In this document: piece after piece, positions 18,254-27,566 of the stretch | Layout of the letters: each line of letters opens with the position of its first letter | Numbering within the stretch: the first letter of the stretch is position 1 | NCBI RefSeq assembly: GCF_030518795.1 | Contig: NZ_CP130427.1 | Span: 2,356,001-2,420,000, forward strand | DNA from: Micromonospora sp. NBRC 110009 | GTDB lineage: Bacteria; Actinomycetota; Actinomycetes; Mycobacteriales; Micromonosporaceae | Direction of reading: 5' to 3' | DNA length: 64,000 nt | Notes under the pieces: generated by a model | Told to the model about the DNA's origin: nothing | Database searches by the model: none | Seen by the model: only the letters and a program-made list of their open reading frames with translations | Made by a program: the position numbers and the translations under genes

Positions 18254-19249
18254 TCACCCTACCCGGGTGCGGAAGCGGGTGTCCGCGCCGGAGCCGGGCA
18301 CGCCGCACTCCGGCCCGCTCACCCACGCCCACCGTACGCCGCCCGGGTCGACGAAGGTCACGACCAGGGCAGGCTGCCCCTGGAACGTCGCGTAGTCGAT
18401 GACATCGACGGTGACCTTGCTTGGGCCGTGCTCGGCGCTGATCGCCTCGAGGCAGGAGTCCAACGCCTCCGGGCGGGTGAGCCGGTCCAATCCGATCGGG
18501 GCCGAGAGTCGTTCGTTCTCCGGAGGCGCCCCGCCGGGCGTCTCCTCGATGCCGCCGGCCTTCGTGGGAGCCGAGAACGAGGAGCCGCCGGAGAGCTTCT
18601 CCGGCGTGTAGTCGGTGCCGCTCTGCCGAGCCGGTGCGGTCGTCCGGTAGGGCGCGGTGGCGCTCCGCGGGGCCGCCCCGTTCTCCGCCCGACCGTCGGC
18701 CGCGGTCACACCCGTGCCGCCGTTGCCCACGCCGACGAGGTGGCTGACGCCGAGCCCGACCACGCCGATCGAGGCGGCCGCCAGGGCGACCGGCCCGGCG
18801 ATGCGGGCCCACCGCCGCGAACGGCGGCGCGGCCCGGTGTTCGGCCGGGGGCCACCCGCCGGCCGGGCGGCCCCACCGGTCCGTCGGGGGGTCGGCTGGG
18901 CGGGCACGACGGCCGCCGTCGCCGGGGCAGGGTCGCGGTCGTGGGCCGGCTCGGAGACGTCGAGCGGGGCGTCGCCGGAGGTCGGGGCCGGTCCGGCGCC
19001 GGCCAACGCCGCCGTGATCCGGTCCGCCACGGTCGGCGGCAACTCCGGCACGGCGGCGGCGGCCCAGTCGGCCAGGTCGGCGTGGACCAGGTCCACCGCC
19101 TGCACCAGCACGGCGTACGCCTCGGCCCAGGCGGGGTCCTCGTCGATCAGCCGCGCGACGGTGGCCTGCTTGGGGGTGCCGTCCAGCGCCCCGCCGACGT
19201 AGTCGGCGAGCAGGTCGTGGTCGACCGCGCTGAACTCCCGGGCAGTCAC
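18254..19249 (-). CDS. Membrane anti-sigma factor-like protein paired with SigM
   Basis: 331 residues. The cytoplasmic N-terminal part (about 1-75) starts LLADYVGGALDGTPKQATVA and is followed by a Pro-rich linker. One membrane segment lies near 155-178 (IAGPVALAAASIGVVGLG), with an extracytoplasmic domain after it. No zinc anti-sigma HxxxCxxC motif is visible. The role is inferred from its four-base overlap with the sigma factor gene (GTGA) and from the equivalent position of Rv3912, the partner of SigM in M. tuberculosis. The GTG has an AGGAGGAGA site. Confidence 0.8.
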   Translation of the reverse strand: MTAREFSAVDHDLLADYVGGALDGTPKQATVARLIDEDPAWAEAYAVLVQAVDLVHADLADWAAAAVPELPPTVADRITAALAGAGPAPTSGDAPLDVSEPAHDRDPAPATAAVVPAQPTPRRTGGAARPAGGPRPNTGPRRRSRRWARIAGPVALAAASIGVVGLGVSHLVGVGNGGTGVTAADGRAENGAAPRSATAPYRTTAPARQSGTDYTPEKLSGGSSFSAPTKAGGIEETPGGAPPENERLSAPIGLDRLTRPEALDSCLEAISAEHGPSKVTVDVIDYATFQGQPALVVTFVDPGGVRWAWVSGPECGVPGSGADTRFRTRVG

Positions 19250-19944
19250 GTCTCCTCCTGACTGGCGTCCCGCCGGGACCACCCCGACCCCGATCCGACG
19301 CCCTCGGGCGGCCGTGGGTTCCCCCCGGTGACCGGGCGCACGCCCGTCCCCTCGTCGGAGCCGGTACGCAGGTGCCCGAGGAGCACGGCCAGCCGGGCCC
19401 GGCCCCGGGCGCAGCGGCTCTTCACCGTCCCCTCGGCGACCCCGAGAATCCGGGCCACCTCGGCCACCGGGTAGCCCTGGACGTCCACCAGCACCAGCGC
19501 GGCCCGCTGCTCGGCCGGCAGCGCGGCGAGCGCCTGCCGGACCACCAGCGCGGTGTCGTGGTCGTGGGCCGGGGCGGCCGGCTCCACCCCGCCGGTGTGC
19601 CGGCCGGGTTCCCCGTCGGTGTGCACGCCGTCCGGCAGCGGCACCGTGGCGTGCGTCTGCCGCCGCCGCATCCGGTCCACGCAGGCGTTCACCACGATCC
19701 GGTGCAGCCAGGTGGTGACCGCCGAGTCACCCCGGAACCGGGCGGCCGCGCGGTGCGCGGAGAGCAGGGCGTCCTGGAGGGCGTCCGCCGCTTCCTCACG
19801 ATCGCCGAGGGTACGCAGGGCCACCGCCCAGAGGCGGTCCCGGTGCCGGTGGAACAGCTCGGTGAAGGCGTCCCGGTCGCCGGCGACGTGCGCCCGCAGC
19901 AGGTCCAGGTCGGACCCGCCGGCCACCGGGCCGTCCCCGGTCAC
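19246..19944 (-). CDS. sigM: ECF RNA polymerase sigma factor SigM
   Basis: About 232 residues with sigma region 2 (LFHRHRDRLWAVALRTLGDR and EAADALQDALLSAHRAAARF) and region 4 (LPAEQRAALVLVDVQGYPVA and GVAEGTVKSRCARGRARL). It directs RNA polymerase to a stress or cell-envelope regulon. The locus order murJ-pseudokinase-sigM-anti-sigma-trxB-trxA is conserved in actinobacteria. Start choice: a GTG at 19944 follows the stop of the upstream gene, while a GTG at 19980 would overlap that gene by 32 bases. The roughly 35-residue Gly/Arg-rich C-terminal tail is unusual. Confidence 0.92.
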   Translation of the reverse strand: MTGDGPVAGGSDLDLLRAHVAGDRDAFTELFHRHRDRLWAVALRTLGDREEAADALQDALLSAHRAAARFRGDSAVTTWLHRIVVNACVDRMRRRQTHATVPLPDGVHTDGEPGRHTGGVEPAAPAHDHDTALVVRQALAALPAEQRAALVLVDVQGYPVAEVARILGVAEGTVKSRCARGRARLAVLLGHLRTGSDEGTGVRPVTGGNPRPPEGVGSGSGWSRRDASQEET

Positions 19945-19948
19945 CGGT

Positions 19949-21562
19949 TCACGAGCCCTGGACCGTGATTTCCTGGACACCGATCTTGTAGCCGCTGCCG
20001 TCGTCCTTCTTCGGCAGCTCGGTGATCCAGAAGAGCAGGTACTGGTACTTCTGCTCCGGGTCGAAACCGTCGAACGTCATCTTGACGCCGTCGTGCTCCT
20101 CGATCGGCTGCCCGATCGCGGTCTTGTAGGCCGTGAAGAGCTGCTTGTCACCCGAGGAGGTGGACGGGAACTCGGCGCTGCCGGCGACCAGCCTGGCCGA
20201 GGCGCCGGGGGCGGAGAGCACCGCCTGCAGCGACTTGACGGTGTGCGGGGAGCCCAGGTCGATCCAGACCCCCATGCCGCGCTTGAAGTTGCCGAAGTTG
20301 GCCTTGGTGTAGGTGTCGGTCTCCCAGCCCTCGTCGAAGCTGCCGTCGATCACCTTCTCGGCGTCGCCCAGCTCGTCACGGCTCCGGCTGTCCGGGTCGA
20401 TGATCCGGACGTCCTCCACGTGCAGCTGGCGGACCGCCGGCGCGGCCGGGGTGGCGTCGTTGGACGCGGGGGCGCTGCTGGAGGGGCGGGCCACCGGCTC
20501 GGGGTTTTCGCCCTTGTCGTCGCCGCCCAGCGCGCTGATCCCGATGAGCAGCCCGACCAGGGCCACCGCCAGCAGGCCGGCGATGCCCAGGGTGACCTTG
20601 CGCCCGCCGGTGGAGGCCAGCGGCGAGGGCTCGTCCCCGGTGTCGGCGGTGAAGCGCAGCGGGCCGGCCTGCTCCAGGAAGTGCTCGTCGGCCGGGATGT
20701 CCAGCCGGCTCAGCTCCGCCGCGAGCACGTCCGACGACGGCGGGGCGATCTCCGGGTCGAGCAGGTCCATGGTGAGGTCGTCCAGGTACGCCGGCACCCC
20801 GGCGCGCACCTGGCGGGGGGCGGCGATGGCGCCGCTGGCGTCGCGGACCGCGTCCGGGAGGGCGGCCCGGCCGTGGCCGGCGGTGGCGCCGTGCAGCGGG
20901 GCCTCGCCGTGCGGCCAGTGACCGGTCAGCGCGAAGTAGAGCACCCCGCCGACCGCCCGGACGTCGTTCTCCTGGCTGTCCGCGCCGTCGGTGCGGGCGT
21001 CGGCCAGCACCACCCGGCCGTCATCGCTGATCATGGCCGTGCCGGGGTGGACGTTGCCGTGCACCATGCCCGTGGCGTGCACCGCGGCGAGGGCGCTGGC
21101 GACGGCGTTGCCGATGGCGGTCGCCCGGGCCGGGTCCAGCGGCCCGTCCTCGGCCACCAGCTCGCGCAGGGACTGGCCGTCCACCCACTCGCGGACCACG
21201 TACGCCCGGTCGGCCTCGTCGATCGCGTCGTAGACGCCGACCAGGTTCGGGTGGATCACCCGGCTGGCCGCCACGGCGGCCTGGAGCATCTCGGTGGCGG
21301 AGTCGCCACCCGGGTAGCGGAGGACCACCGCGACGGGACGGCGCAGCACGACGTCGACCCCGCGCCAGACCAGCCGGCCCGCGCTGTCGTTGTTGATGTG
21401 CTCGACCAGCTCGTACCGCTCGGCAAGGACCTCACCGGCCGTGGGAGCACCGAAGGTCATGACCGGAGGTGCACTTTCCTCCGCCTCCTGACCCTCGCCG
21501 ACCTGGGTCACCCGTCCTCCCTCGGTGATCGTGTCGATCGATGGACCCGTGCTGCTGGGCAT
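19949..21562 (-). CDS. Membrane pseudokinase with an extracellular sugar-binding-like domain (MviN partner)
   Basis: 537 residues. A protein-kinase-like domain (about 48-290) lacks the catalytic residues: the VAxK lysine is replaced (VAVVLRY), the HRD loop reads VHGNVHPG and DFG reads LADARTD. A membrane segment follows (about 325-345, LGIAGLLAVALVGLLIGISA). Then comes an extracytoplasmic discoidin-like beta domain (about 395-535, with VIDGSFDEGWETDTY and GVWIDLGSPHTVKSLQAVL). In M. tuberculosis the equivalent pseudokinase and sugar-binding domain are fused to MurJ (Rv3910), where phosphorylation by PknB recruits FhaA. Here it is a separate gene downstream of murJ, as in Streptomyces. Confidence 0.88.
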   Translation of the reverse strand: MPSSTGPSIDTITEGGRVTQVGEGQEAEESAPPVMTFGAPTAGEVLAERYELVEHINNDSAGRLVWRGVDVVLRRPVAVVLRYPGGDSATEMLQAAVAASRVIHPNLVGVYDAIDEADRAYVVREWVDGQSLRELVAEDGPLDPARATAIGNAVASALAAVHATGMVHGNVHPGTAMISDDGRVVLADARTDGADSQENDVRAVGGVLYFALTGHWPHGEAPLHGATAGHGRAALPDAVRDASGAIAAPRQVRAGVPAYLDDLTMDLLDPEIAPPSSDVLAAELSRLDIPADEHFLEQAGPLRFTADTGDEPSPLASTGGRKVTLGIAGLLAVALVGLLIGISALGGDDKGENPEPVARPSSSAPASNDATPAAPAVRQLHVEDVRIIDPDSRSRDELGDAEKVIDGSFDEGWETDTYTKANFGNFKRGMGVWIDLGSPHTVKSLQAVLSAPGASARLVAGSAEFPSTSSGDKQLFTAYKTAIGQPIEEHDGVKMTFDGFDPEQKYQYLLFWITELPKKDDGSGYKIGVQEITVQGS

Positions 21563-21885
21563 GTGGCTTCCCGCTCTGCCTTCGAAGGAACCGGCAGACC
21601 GGTGTAGACGCCCGCGTCGACACCTGCCGTACCCGTCGAGAGCGACCTTACCCGGGATGCCCGGTTCTCCGACATGTCATCTTCCCGCCGCAACCGCCGG
21701 TACGCCAGTGACCACGGCGCCCGGCCGGGCCTCGGCCGGGTCCTGCCTCGTCACTGACGACACGCTCCAGCCAATCTAGAGGTTGACGGCAAGTAGTCGG
21801 CGCAGGGGCGCACCGGTGTGGCGGCCGCGCGACCTGTCTGCAGGTTCCTCCGGTCGGGTCAACCAGCCCTCGTACTTACGGTTGG

Positions 21886-21938
21886 TTGTCCACAGGCCGA
21901 GGGGCTGCACTGGGCGGTGAAAGCCGGAGTTATCCACA
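21886..21938. promoter_or_regulatory. Pair of perfect DnaA boxes in the murJ-pseudokinase gap
   Basis: TTGTCCACA (21886-21894) and TTATCCACA (21930-21938) lie 44 bases apart, start to start, in the 427-base gap between murJ and the pseudokinase gene. Nothing else recognisable lies in 21563-21989 except the presumed pseudokinase promoter. Confidence 0.6.
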
Positions 21939-21989
21939 GCCGTATCCCCAGGCTGGTGATCCTCGTTCACCGTCCGTCATCGCGGCCGG

Positions 21990-23735
21990 TCAGCGGCCAA
22001 GCCGGCGGCGCACCATGCCGACCACCTCGGTGATCTCGCCGATCCGCAGCACCATGGCCAGCCCGAGGTACGTCGCGCCGATCACGGCGCCGCCGATCAC
22101 CAGTTGGACGGCGGCGGCGAGCCAGCTCAGGTTCGCCGGATCGCCGGGCAGCAGCTTGACCACCAGCAGGCCGACCAGGGCCGCGCCCAGCGCGGCGACG
22201 ACCACCCGGCCCATGGTCCGCATGATGCCGCCCAGCCCGATCCGGCCGACCCGGGGCCGCAGCAGCAGCGCCGAGATCACCGCCGCCGCGACGTACGAGA
22301 TGGCGTTGCCGAGCATCATCCCGGCCGCCGCGAAGGTGGCCGAGAAGGCGAGGAAGAGGCCGACCTGGAGGATCACCCGGAGCACCACCACCGGGATGTT
22401 GACCAGTGCCGGCGTCCGGGTGTCCGGCAGCGCGTAGAAGGCGAAGGTGAAGAGCTGGCTGATCGCGAACGGCACCAGGCCGACCGCCGCCACCAGCAGC
22501 ACGGTCGAGGTGGCCACCGCGTTCTCCCCGGTGAAAGCGCCGTACCGGAAGATCACCACGGCGATCGGGCCGGCCAGCACCGCGTAGCAGACGGCGACCG
22601 GGGCGAGGACCGCGGTGACCATCCGGGTGCCCCGGGACAGGTCGGCGGTGACGTCGCGGAACCGGCCCTCGGCGGCGGCGGCGCTCATCCGGGGCATCAG
22701 CGCGGTGATGATCGAGACGGCGATGATGCCGTGCGCCATCATCAGCAGCAGGAAAACGTTGTTGTAGATCAGCAGGCCGGCGTTCGCGTTCTTTCCGCTG
22801 GCCGCCCGCGTGAGCAGGTTGACCACCACGAAGAGGCCGAGCTGGTTGACCCCCACGTAGCAGAACATCCAGCCGCCGAGCCGGGCCAGCTCGCGCAGGC
22901 CCAGTTCGCGGAAGTCGAAGCGCCACTTCCACCGGAAGCCGACCTTGCGCAGCGCCGGCAGCAGGCCGGCGGCCTGCACCGCCACGCCGAGCAGGGTGCC
23001 GCCGCCGACCAGCAGGATCCGCCCGGCGGTCATCTGGTCCGGCCGGAGCGCTTTGGCCCCGTAGACCCCGATGTAGAGGCCGAGGACGCCGACGACCACC
23101 AGGTTGTTGAGGATCGGTGCCCACATCGGGGCGGCGAAGTGCCCCCGGGTGTTCAGCACCGCCGCGATCAGCGCGCTCACGCCGGTGAAGAAGAGCATCG
23201 GCAGCATCAGGTAGGACAGGTCGTTGACCAGTCCGGTGTACGCGGCGTCCTTGCCGCTGGCGTAGATCGCGGTGATGACCGGGGCGAGGATCACCGCGAT
23301 CAGGGCGGCGGCGGCCAGGGCGAGCACGGCCAGGCTGAGCAGCCGCTGGGCGTACGCCTCGCCCCGGTCCGGGTCGGTCTTGCGGCGGCGGACCAGCACC
23401 GGGATCAGCACGCTGGTGAGCACCCCACCGAGCAGGAACTCGTACACCTGGTTCGGCAGGAACTGGGCGGTGGTGTACGCGTTGCCGACCGCGTTGCCGA
23501 GGGCGGCGCCGATCATCAGGTTGCGGACGAAGCCGGTACCCCGGCTGACCAGGCTGCCGATCGCCATCACCGCGCTGTTCGCGGCGGCGCTGGTCTCCGC
23601 GACCACCTCCTGCGGCGGCGCCGTGGCCTCGACGCCCGGCTGGTTCAGCGGCTCGGCGGAGATGAAGGTCGCCTCGTCGTCCGGCGGCTGGCCGCCGCCG
23701 TGCGCGTTGGCGCTGCGGTAGAGCCCGCCGCTCAT
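21990..23735 (-). CDS. murJ: Lipid II flippase MurJ (MviN)
   Basis: A 581-residue polytopic membrane protein of the MOP superfamily that flips the peptidoglycan precursor lipid II. A hydrophilic N-terminal 50 residues precede about 14 membrane segments. Typical stretches are SLVSRGTGFVRNLMIGAALG (about 63-82), LPNQVYEFLLGGVLTSVLIP and the Arg-rich cytoplasmic loops. The ATG has a GGAG site. It starts the murJ-pseudokinase-sigM block and diverges from the CCA-adding enzyme gene. Confidence 0.95.
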   Translation of the reverse strand: MSGGLYRSANAHGGGQPPDDEATFISAEPLNQPGVEATAPPQEVVAETSAAANSAVMAIGSLVSRGTGFVRNLMIGAALGNAVGNAYTTAQFLPNQVYEFLLGGVLTSVLIPVLVRRRKTDPDRGEAYAQRLLSLAVLALAAAALIAVILAPVITAIYASGKDAAYTGLVNDLSYLMLPMLFFTGVSALIAAVLNTRGHFAAPMWAPILNNLVVVGVLGLYIGVYGAKALRPDQMTAGRILLVGGGTLLGVAVQAAGLLPALRKVGFRWKWRFDFRELGLRELARLGGWMFCYVGVNQLGLFVVVNLLTRAASGKNANAGLLIYNNVFLLLMMAHGIIAVSIITALMPRMSAAAAEGRFRDVTADLSRGTRMVTAVLAPVAVCYAVLAGPIAVVIFRYGAFTGENAVATSTVLLVAAVGLVPFAISQLFTFAFYALPDTRTPALVNIPVVVLRVILQVGLFLAFSATFAAAGMMLGNAISYVAAAVISALLLRPRVGRIGLGGIMRTMGRVVVAALGAALVGLLVVKLLPGDPANLSWLAAAVQLVIGGAVIGATYLGLAMVLRIGEITEVVGMVRRRLGR

Positions 23736-23849
23736 CTCCAGCCTCCAAGGGGTACGTCGGAGCCGGACGTCCGGGCCCGCACACCCGAGACACTAGCCAA
23801 CCTCGACCGCGTACCCGCGCCCGGCGCAGTTCCACCCGTCGAGGCCCGA

Positions 23850-23855
23850 TAGGCT
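23850..23855 (+). promoter_or_regulatory. -10 element for the CCA-adding enzyme gene
   Basis: TAGGCT ends nine bases before the ATG at 23865, so the transcript has almost no leader. Confidence 0.5.
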
Positions 23856-23864
23856 GGCGATCCC

Positions 23865-25325
23865 ATGTCCGAAGCCTCCGCATCCCACGCCGCCGACCGC
23901 CGTGAGCTGACCACCGCCCAGCGCAACGCCGTCGCCGAACTGCTCCGCGTCTCGCCGGTCGCCGACGAGCTGGGCCGGCGCTTCGCCAGGGCCGGTCACG
24001 AACTGCACCTGGTGGGCGGCTCCGTCCGGGACGCGCTGCTCGGCCGCCTCGGGCACGATCTCGACTTCTGCACCGACGCCCACCCCGACCAGACGCTGGC
24101 GGTCATCCGGGGCTGGGCCGAGTCGATCTGGGAGACCGGGCGGGAGTTCGGCACCATCGCCTGCCAGCGCGACGGGCTCACCCTGGAGATCACCACCTTC
24201 CGCGCCGAGGCGTACGACCAGGTGAGCCGGAACCCGATCGTCGAGTACGGCACCAGCCTGGTCGACGACCTGAAGCGCCGGGACTTCACCGTCAACGCGA
24301 TGGCGGTCAGCGTCCCCGAGCATCGGTTCACCGACCCGTACGGCGGCCTGGCCGACCTGGCCGCCAAGGTCATCCGTACCCCGGGCACGCCCCGCGAGTC
24401 CTTCGGTGACGACCCGCTGCGGATGCTGCGCGCGGCCCGGTTCGCCGCCCAGCTCCGCTTCACGGTCCACCCGGACGTCCGCGAGGCGATGACCCGGATG
24501 GCCGCCGACCTGGACCGGATCACCGCCGAGCGGATCCGGGACGAGTTCACCAAGCTGCTCTGCGGCGCCGATCCGGTCACCGGGCTGCGGCTGCTGGTCG
24601 ACACCGGGCTGGCCGAGCACTTCCTGCCCGAGCTGATCGGGCTGAAGCTGGAGATCGACGAGCACGCCCAGCACAAGGACGTCTACGAGCACACGCTGAC
24701 CGTGGTCAGCAACGCCGTGTCGATGGAGGAGGACGGCTGCGACTTCGTGCTGCGGATGGCCGCCCTGATGCACGACGTCGGCAAGCCGGCCACCAAGGCC
24801 GTCGGCGCGGACGCCCGGGTCAGCTTCCACCACCACGAGGTGGTGGGCGCCCGGCTGACCAAGGCCCGGATGAAGGCGCTGCGCTACCCCAAGGACGTCA
24901 CCGCGCAGGTGGTCAAGCTGGTCGGCCTGCACCTGCGCTTCTACGGGTACGGCCGGGGCGAGTGGACCGACTCGGCGGTGCGCCGGTACGTCACCGACGC
25001 CGGTGACCTGCTGCCCCGCCTGCACAAGCTGACCCGGTCGGACTGCACCACCCGCAACCGGCGCAAGGCGGCCCAGCTCGCCGCCGACTACGACGCGCTG
25101 GAGGAGCGGATCTCCCGGATCGCCGCCGAGGAGGACCTGGCCCGGGTCCGCCCCGACCTGGACGGCAACGCGATCATGGAGCTGCTCGGCGTACCGCCGG
25201 GGCCGATCGTGGGGAAGGCCTGGCAGCACCTCAAGGAGCTGCGGCTGGAGCGCGGCCCGCTGGACCGAGCGGAGGCCGAGGCGGAACTGCTGCGCTGGGC
25301 CCGGGAGCAGGGCATTCCCTCCTGA
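23865..25325 (+). CDS. CCA tRNA nucleotidyltransferase
   Basis: 486 residues. Nucleotidyltransferase domain: HLVGGSVRDALLGRLGHDLD (about 48-67), then the RRDFTVNAMAV motif (about 143-153) and the RNA-binding RFAAQLRFTVHPDV helix. A C-terminal HD domain has ALMHDVGKPATK and HHHEVVGARL. Such enzymes add or repair the 3' CCA of tRNA; the actinobacterial PcnA-annotated proteins at this locus are of this type. Poly(A) polymerase activity cannot be excluded from sequence alone. It diverges from murJ, as in M. tuberculosis (Rv3907c-Rv3910), and ends at a strong terminator. Confidence 0.94.
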   Translation: MSEASASHAADRRELTTAQRNAVAELLRVSPVADELGRRFARAGHELHLVGGSVRDALLGRLGHDLDFCTDAHPDQTLAVIRGWAESIWETGREFGTIACQRDGLTLEITTFRAEAYDQVSRNPIVEYGTSLVDDLKRRDFTVNAMAVSVPEHRFTDPYGGLADLAAKVIRTPGTPRESFGDDPLRMLRAARFAAQLRFTVHPDVREAMTRMAADLDRITAERIRDEFTKLLCGADPVTGLRLLVDTGLAEHFLPELIGLKLEIDEHAQHKDVYEHTLTVVSNAVSMEEDGCDFVLRMAALMHDVGKPATKAVGADARVSFHHHEVVGARLTKARMKALRYPKDVTAQVVKLVGLHLRFYGYGRGEWTDSAVRRYVTDAGDLLPRLHKLTRSDCTTRNRRKAAQLAADYDALEERISRIAAEEDLARVRPDLDGNAIMELLGVPPGPIVGKAWQHLKELRLERGPLDRAEAEAELLRWAREQGIPS

Positions 25326-25335
25326 CCACGGTTGA

Positions 25336-25379
25336 GAAGGCCCCCCGGTACAACGCCAGGCGTTAACCGGGGGGCCTTC
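25336..25379. terminator. Strong hairpin terminator between convergent genes
   Basis: A perfect 14-base stem (25336-25349 with 25366-25379) contains a second nested hairpin AACGC/GCGTT in its loop. It lies between the CCA-adding enzyme and flotillin genes, whose stops converge. Confidence 0.85.
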
Positions 25380-25391
25380 CTCACCTGCCGG

Positions 25392-26888
25392 TCAGGCGTC
25401 GACGGCCGGCTTGGTGGCGCCGTTGCGGTGCGCCCCGCCCAGCTTGGCGAGCAGGCCGGCCAGGTCGATGCCGGTGAGGTCGCTGCCGAGCTGGAGGCCC
25501 TGCGCCACGTTCCCGGCCACCGACTTCGTCAGCGAGGACGCACCGTCGGTCGAGATCACCGTCATCTTGTCGATGGCACCGATCGGGGCGCTGGCCGCCT
25601 CGACCACCTGCGGCAGCACCTTGACCAGCAGGTCCAGCACCGCCGCCTCGCCGTACGCGGCGAACGCCTCGGCCTTGCGGGCCATCGCCTCTGCCTCGGC
25701 CTGCCCCTTGGCCAGGGTGGCCGCGGCCTCGGCCTGGCCCTCGCGCTCGATCGCCTCGGCGATCGCGCTGCGCCGGCGCTGCTCGGCCTCACCCTCCTTG
25801 GCGCCCTCGATCGCGTTCGCCTCGGCCAGCGCGGCCCGGCGGGCCCGCTCGCCCTCACCGGTGAGCCGGGCCTGCTCGGCGGCGGCCTGGGCGGCGGCGA
25901 TGGTGGCCTGCCGCTGCGCGTCGGCGGTGAGCACCGCCGCGTTGCGGGACGCCTCGGCCTCCTGCTCGACCTTGTAGCGGGCCGCGTCGGCCGGCTTGCG
26001 CACCTCGGTGTCGAGCTGGCGCTGCTTCAGCTCGGCGTTCCGCTCGGCCACCTTCTGCTGCTCGGTGAGGATCGCCTGGTCCCGCTCCGCCTGGGCGAGC
26101 GGGCCGGCCGCCGCCGACTTCGCCTTGGCCGCGTCGATCTCCGCCTGGATGGCGGCCTGCTTGAGCGCCAGGTTCCGGTTCGCCTCGGCGATGGCCTCCT
26201 CGGCGAGCAGCCGCTCCTGCTCGGCCTGTTGCCGGGCCCGCGCCTCGGCGATGGCGGCGTCCTTGAGCACCCGGGCCGCCTCCGGCCGACCCAGGTCCTG
26301 CAGGTACGAGCCCTCGGCCAGGATGTCCTGGAGCTGGAAGGTGTCCAGCACCAGGCCCTGGTTGGTCATCGAGTGCTCGGCCTCCTCGGCGACCGCGCTG
26401 GCGAACGCCGCCCGGTCCCGGATGATCTCCTCGACGGTGAGCCGGCCGACGATCGAGCGGAGGGCACCGGCCAGCACCTCCCGGGTGAAGTTGTCGATCT
26501 CGTCCTGCTGGTGCAGGAACCGCTGGGCGGAGGCGCGGATCGCGTCCTCCGTGCCGCCGACCTTGACGATCGCCACGCCGTGCAGCTCGGTGCGGATGCC
26601 CTGCTTGCTCACCGCGCCCTTGATGCCGACGTCGATCCGGCGGCTGGACAGGTCGAGCGACTGGAGCTTCTGCACCACCGGCAGGACGAAGACCGAGGCG
26701 CCGAGCACGACCTTCTGCCCGGACATGTCGGTGGAGCGGCCGCCGTCGGCGGTCTGGGTGGTGCGGCCCTTGCGGCCGGTGACGATGAACGCCTCGTTCG
26801 GGCCGGCCACCTTGATCCGGGAGAGCACGAAGAGGACGAGGAGGACGGCGAGGAGGACCGCGCCGCCGATGGCGACGAGCAGGGGCAT
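25392..26888 (-). CDS. Flotillin-family (SPFH) membrane protein
   Basis: 498 residues: an N-terminal membrane anchor (about 3-24, VAIGGAVLLAVLLVLFVLSR), an SPFH/band 7 domain (about 28-210) and a long Ala/Glu-rich coiled coil (about 215-420) with many EAEA/AxAEA repeats, then a short C-terminal region. Bacterial flotillins organise ordered membrane microdomains and interact with NfeD proteins; an NfeD-like gene lies immediately upstream, 27 bases away. Its role here is inferred from family only. Confidence 0.9.
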   Translation of the reverse strand: MPLLVAIGGAVLLAVLLVLFVLSRIKVAGPNEAFIVTGRKGRTTQTADGGRSTDMSGQKVVLGASVFVLPVVQKLQSLDLSSRRIDVGIKGAVSKQGIRTELHGVAIVKVGGTEDAIRASAQRFLHQQDEIDNFTREVLAGALRSIVGRLTVEEIIRDRAAFASAVAEEAEHSMTNQGLVLDTFQLQDILAEGSYLQDLGRPEAARVLKDAAIAEARARQQAEQERLLAEEAIAEANRNLALKQAAIQAEIDAAKAKSAAAGPLAQAERDQAILTEQQKVAERNAELKQRQLDTEVRKPADAARYKVEQEAEASRNAAVLTADAQRQATIAAAQAAAEQARLTGEGERARRAALAEANAIEGAKEGEAEQRRRSAIAEAIEREGQAEAAATLAKGQAEAEAMARKAEAFAAYGEAAVLDLLVKVLPQVVEAASAPIGAIDKMTVISTDGASSLTKSVAGNVAQGLQLGSDLTGIDLAGLLAKLGGAHRNGATKPAVDA

Positions 26889-26915
26889 GGGAGTTCCCGT
26901 CTGTGCGAAGGGGGT

Positions 26916-27428
26916 TCAGTAGGTCTCGACGTGCACGCTGGTCTCGCTGAGGGCTTCGACCACGAAGATCCGGGCGCCGACCGGCAGCGGACGGTCGGCG
27001 CGGGCGTTGAGCTTGACCGGCTGGCCGGCCAGGCGGATCCGGACCTCGCCGTAGCCCTCGGCGGGGACCGGGGTGACCACCAGGCCGGTCGCGCCGACCA
27101 GGTGGTCGCGGGTGGGGGTGGCGTCGGTGCGCATGTTCCGGGCCGCCCGGCTGAGCCGGGCCGCCAGCCACGCGGTGGGCGCCGCGGCGAGCGCGCCGCC
27201 GGCCGCCGCCGCCGCGATCATCCCCGGGGTACGCCCACCGACCAGTTCGTTGACGATCGCGGCGCCGAAGCCGAACGCGCCGGCGAATCCGGCGACCGCC
27301 TCCAGCGACACCGGACCGTCGACGTCCGGATGGCCGATGTGGAGCAGTCCTCCGCCGACCAGGGCGAGGGCCAGCACCCCGACCCCCGCCCCGCCGATGA
27401 TCAGAAAGATGAGCGTCCCCGTGGCCAC
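26916..27428 (-). CDS. NfeD-like membrane protein (flotillin partner)
   Basis: About 170 residues with N-terminal membrane segments (TLIFLIIGGAGVGVLALALV, then a small-residue-rich stretch near 85-105). The C-terminal OB-fold region has GLVVTPVPAEGYGEVRIRLA and LPVGARIFVVEALSETSVHV, matching the short NfeD/YuaF type. It probably acts with the flotillin encoded just downstream. The GTG at 27428 sits seven bases after a TACCGT -10 element, indicating a leaderless transcript; a GTG at 27461 is possible but has no ribosome-binding site. Confidence 0.8.
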   Translation of the reverse strand: MATGTLIFLIIGGAGVGVLALALVGGGLLHIGHPDVDGPVSLEAVAGFAGAFGFGAAIVNELVGGRTPGMIAAAAAGGALAAAPTAWLAARLSRAARNMRTDATPTRDHLVGATGLVVTPVPAEGYGEVRIRLAGQPVKLNARADRPLPVGARIFVVEALSETSVHVETY

Positions 27429-27566
27429 GACCTGCACGGTATCGACATCGTGCAACGTCACGGGCCGGCCGAACGGTCAGCGTGGCGCGACGGTCCACCC
27501 AAGATCGACCAGCTCGCTACCCGGGCGGTGCGGACTTCGTCGCACCGCGGGAGAAGAATGGGAACC

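Noticed and set aside
15653..19261. A 1202-residue open frame opposite cwlM, trxA, trxB and the anti-sigma gene
   Set aside because: The opposite strand encodes four proteins with clear motifs; the frame is a shadow.
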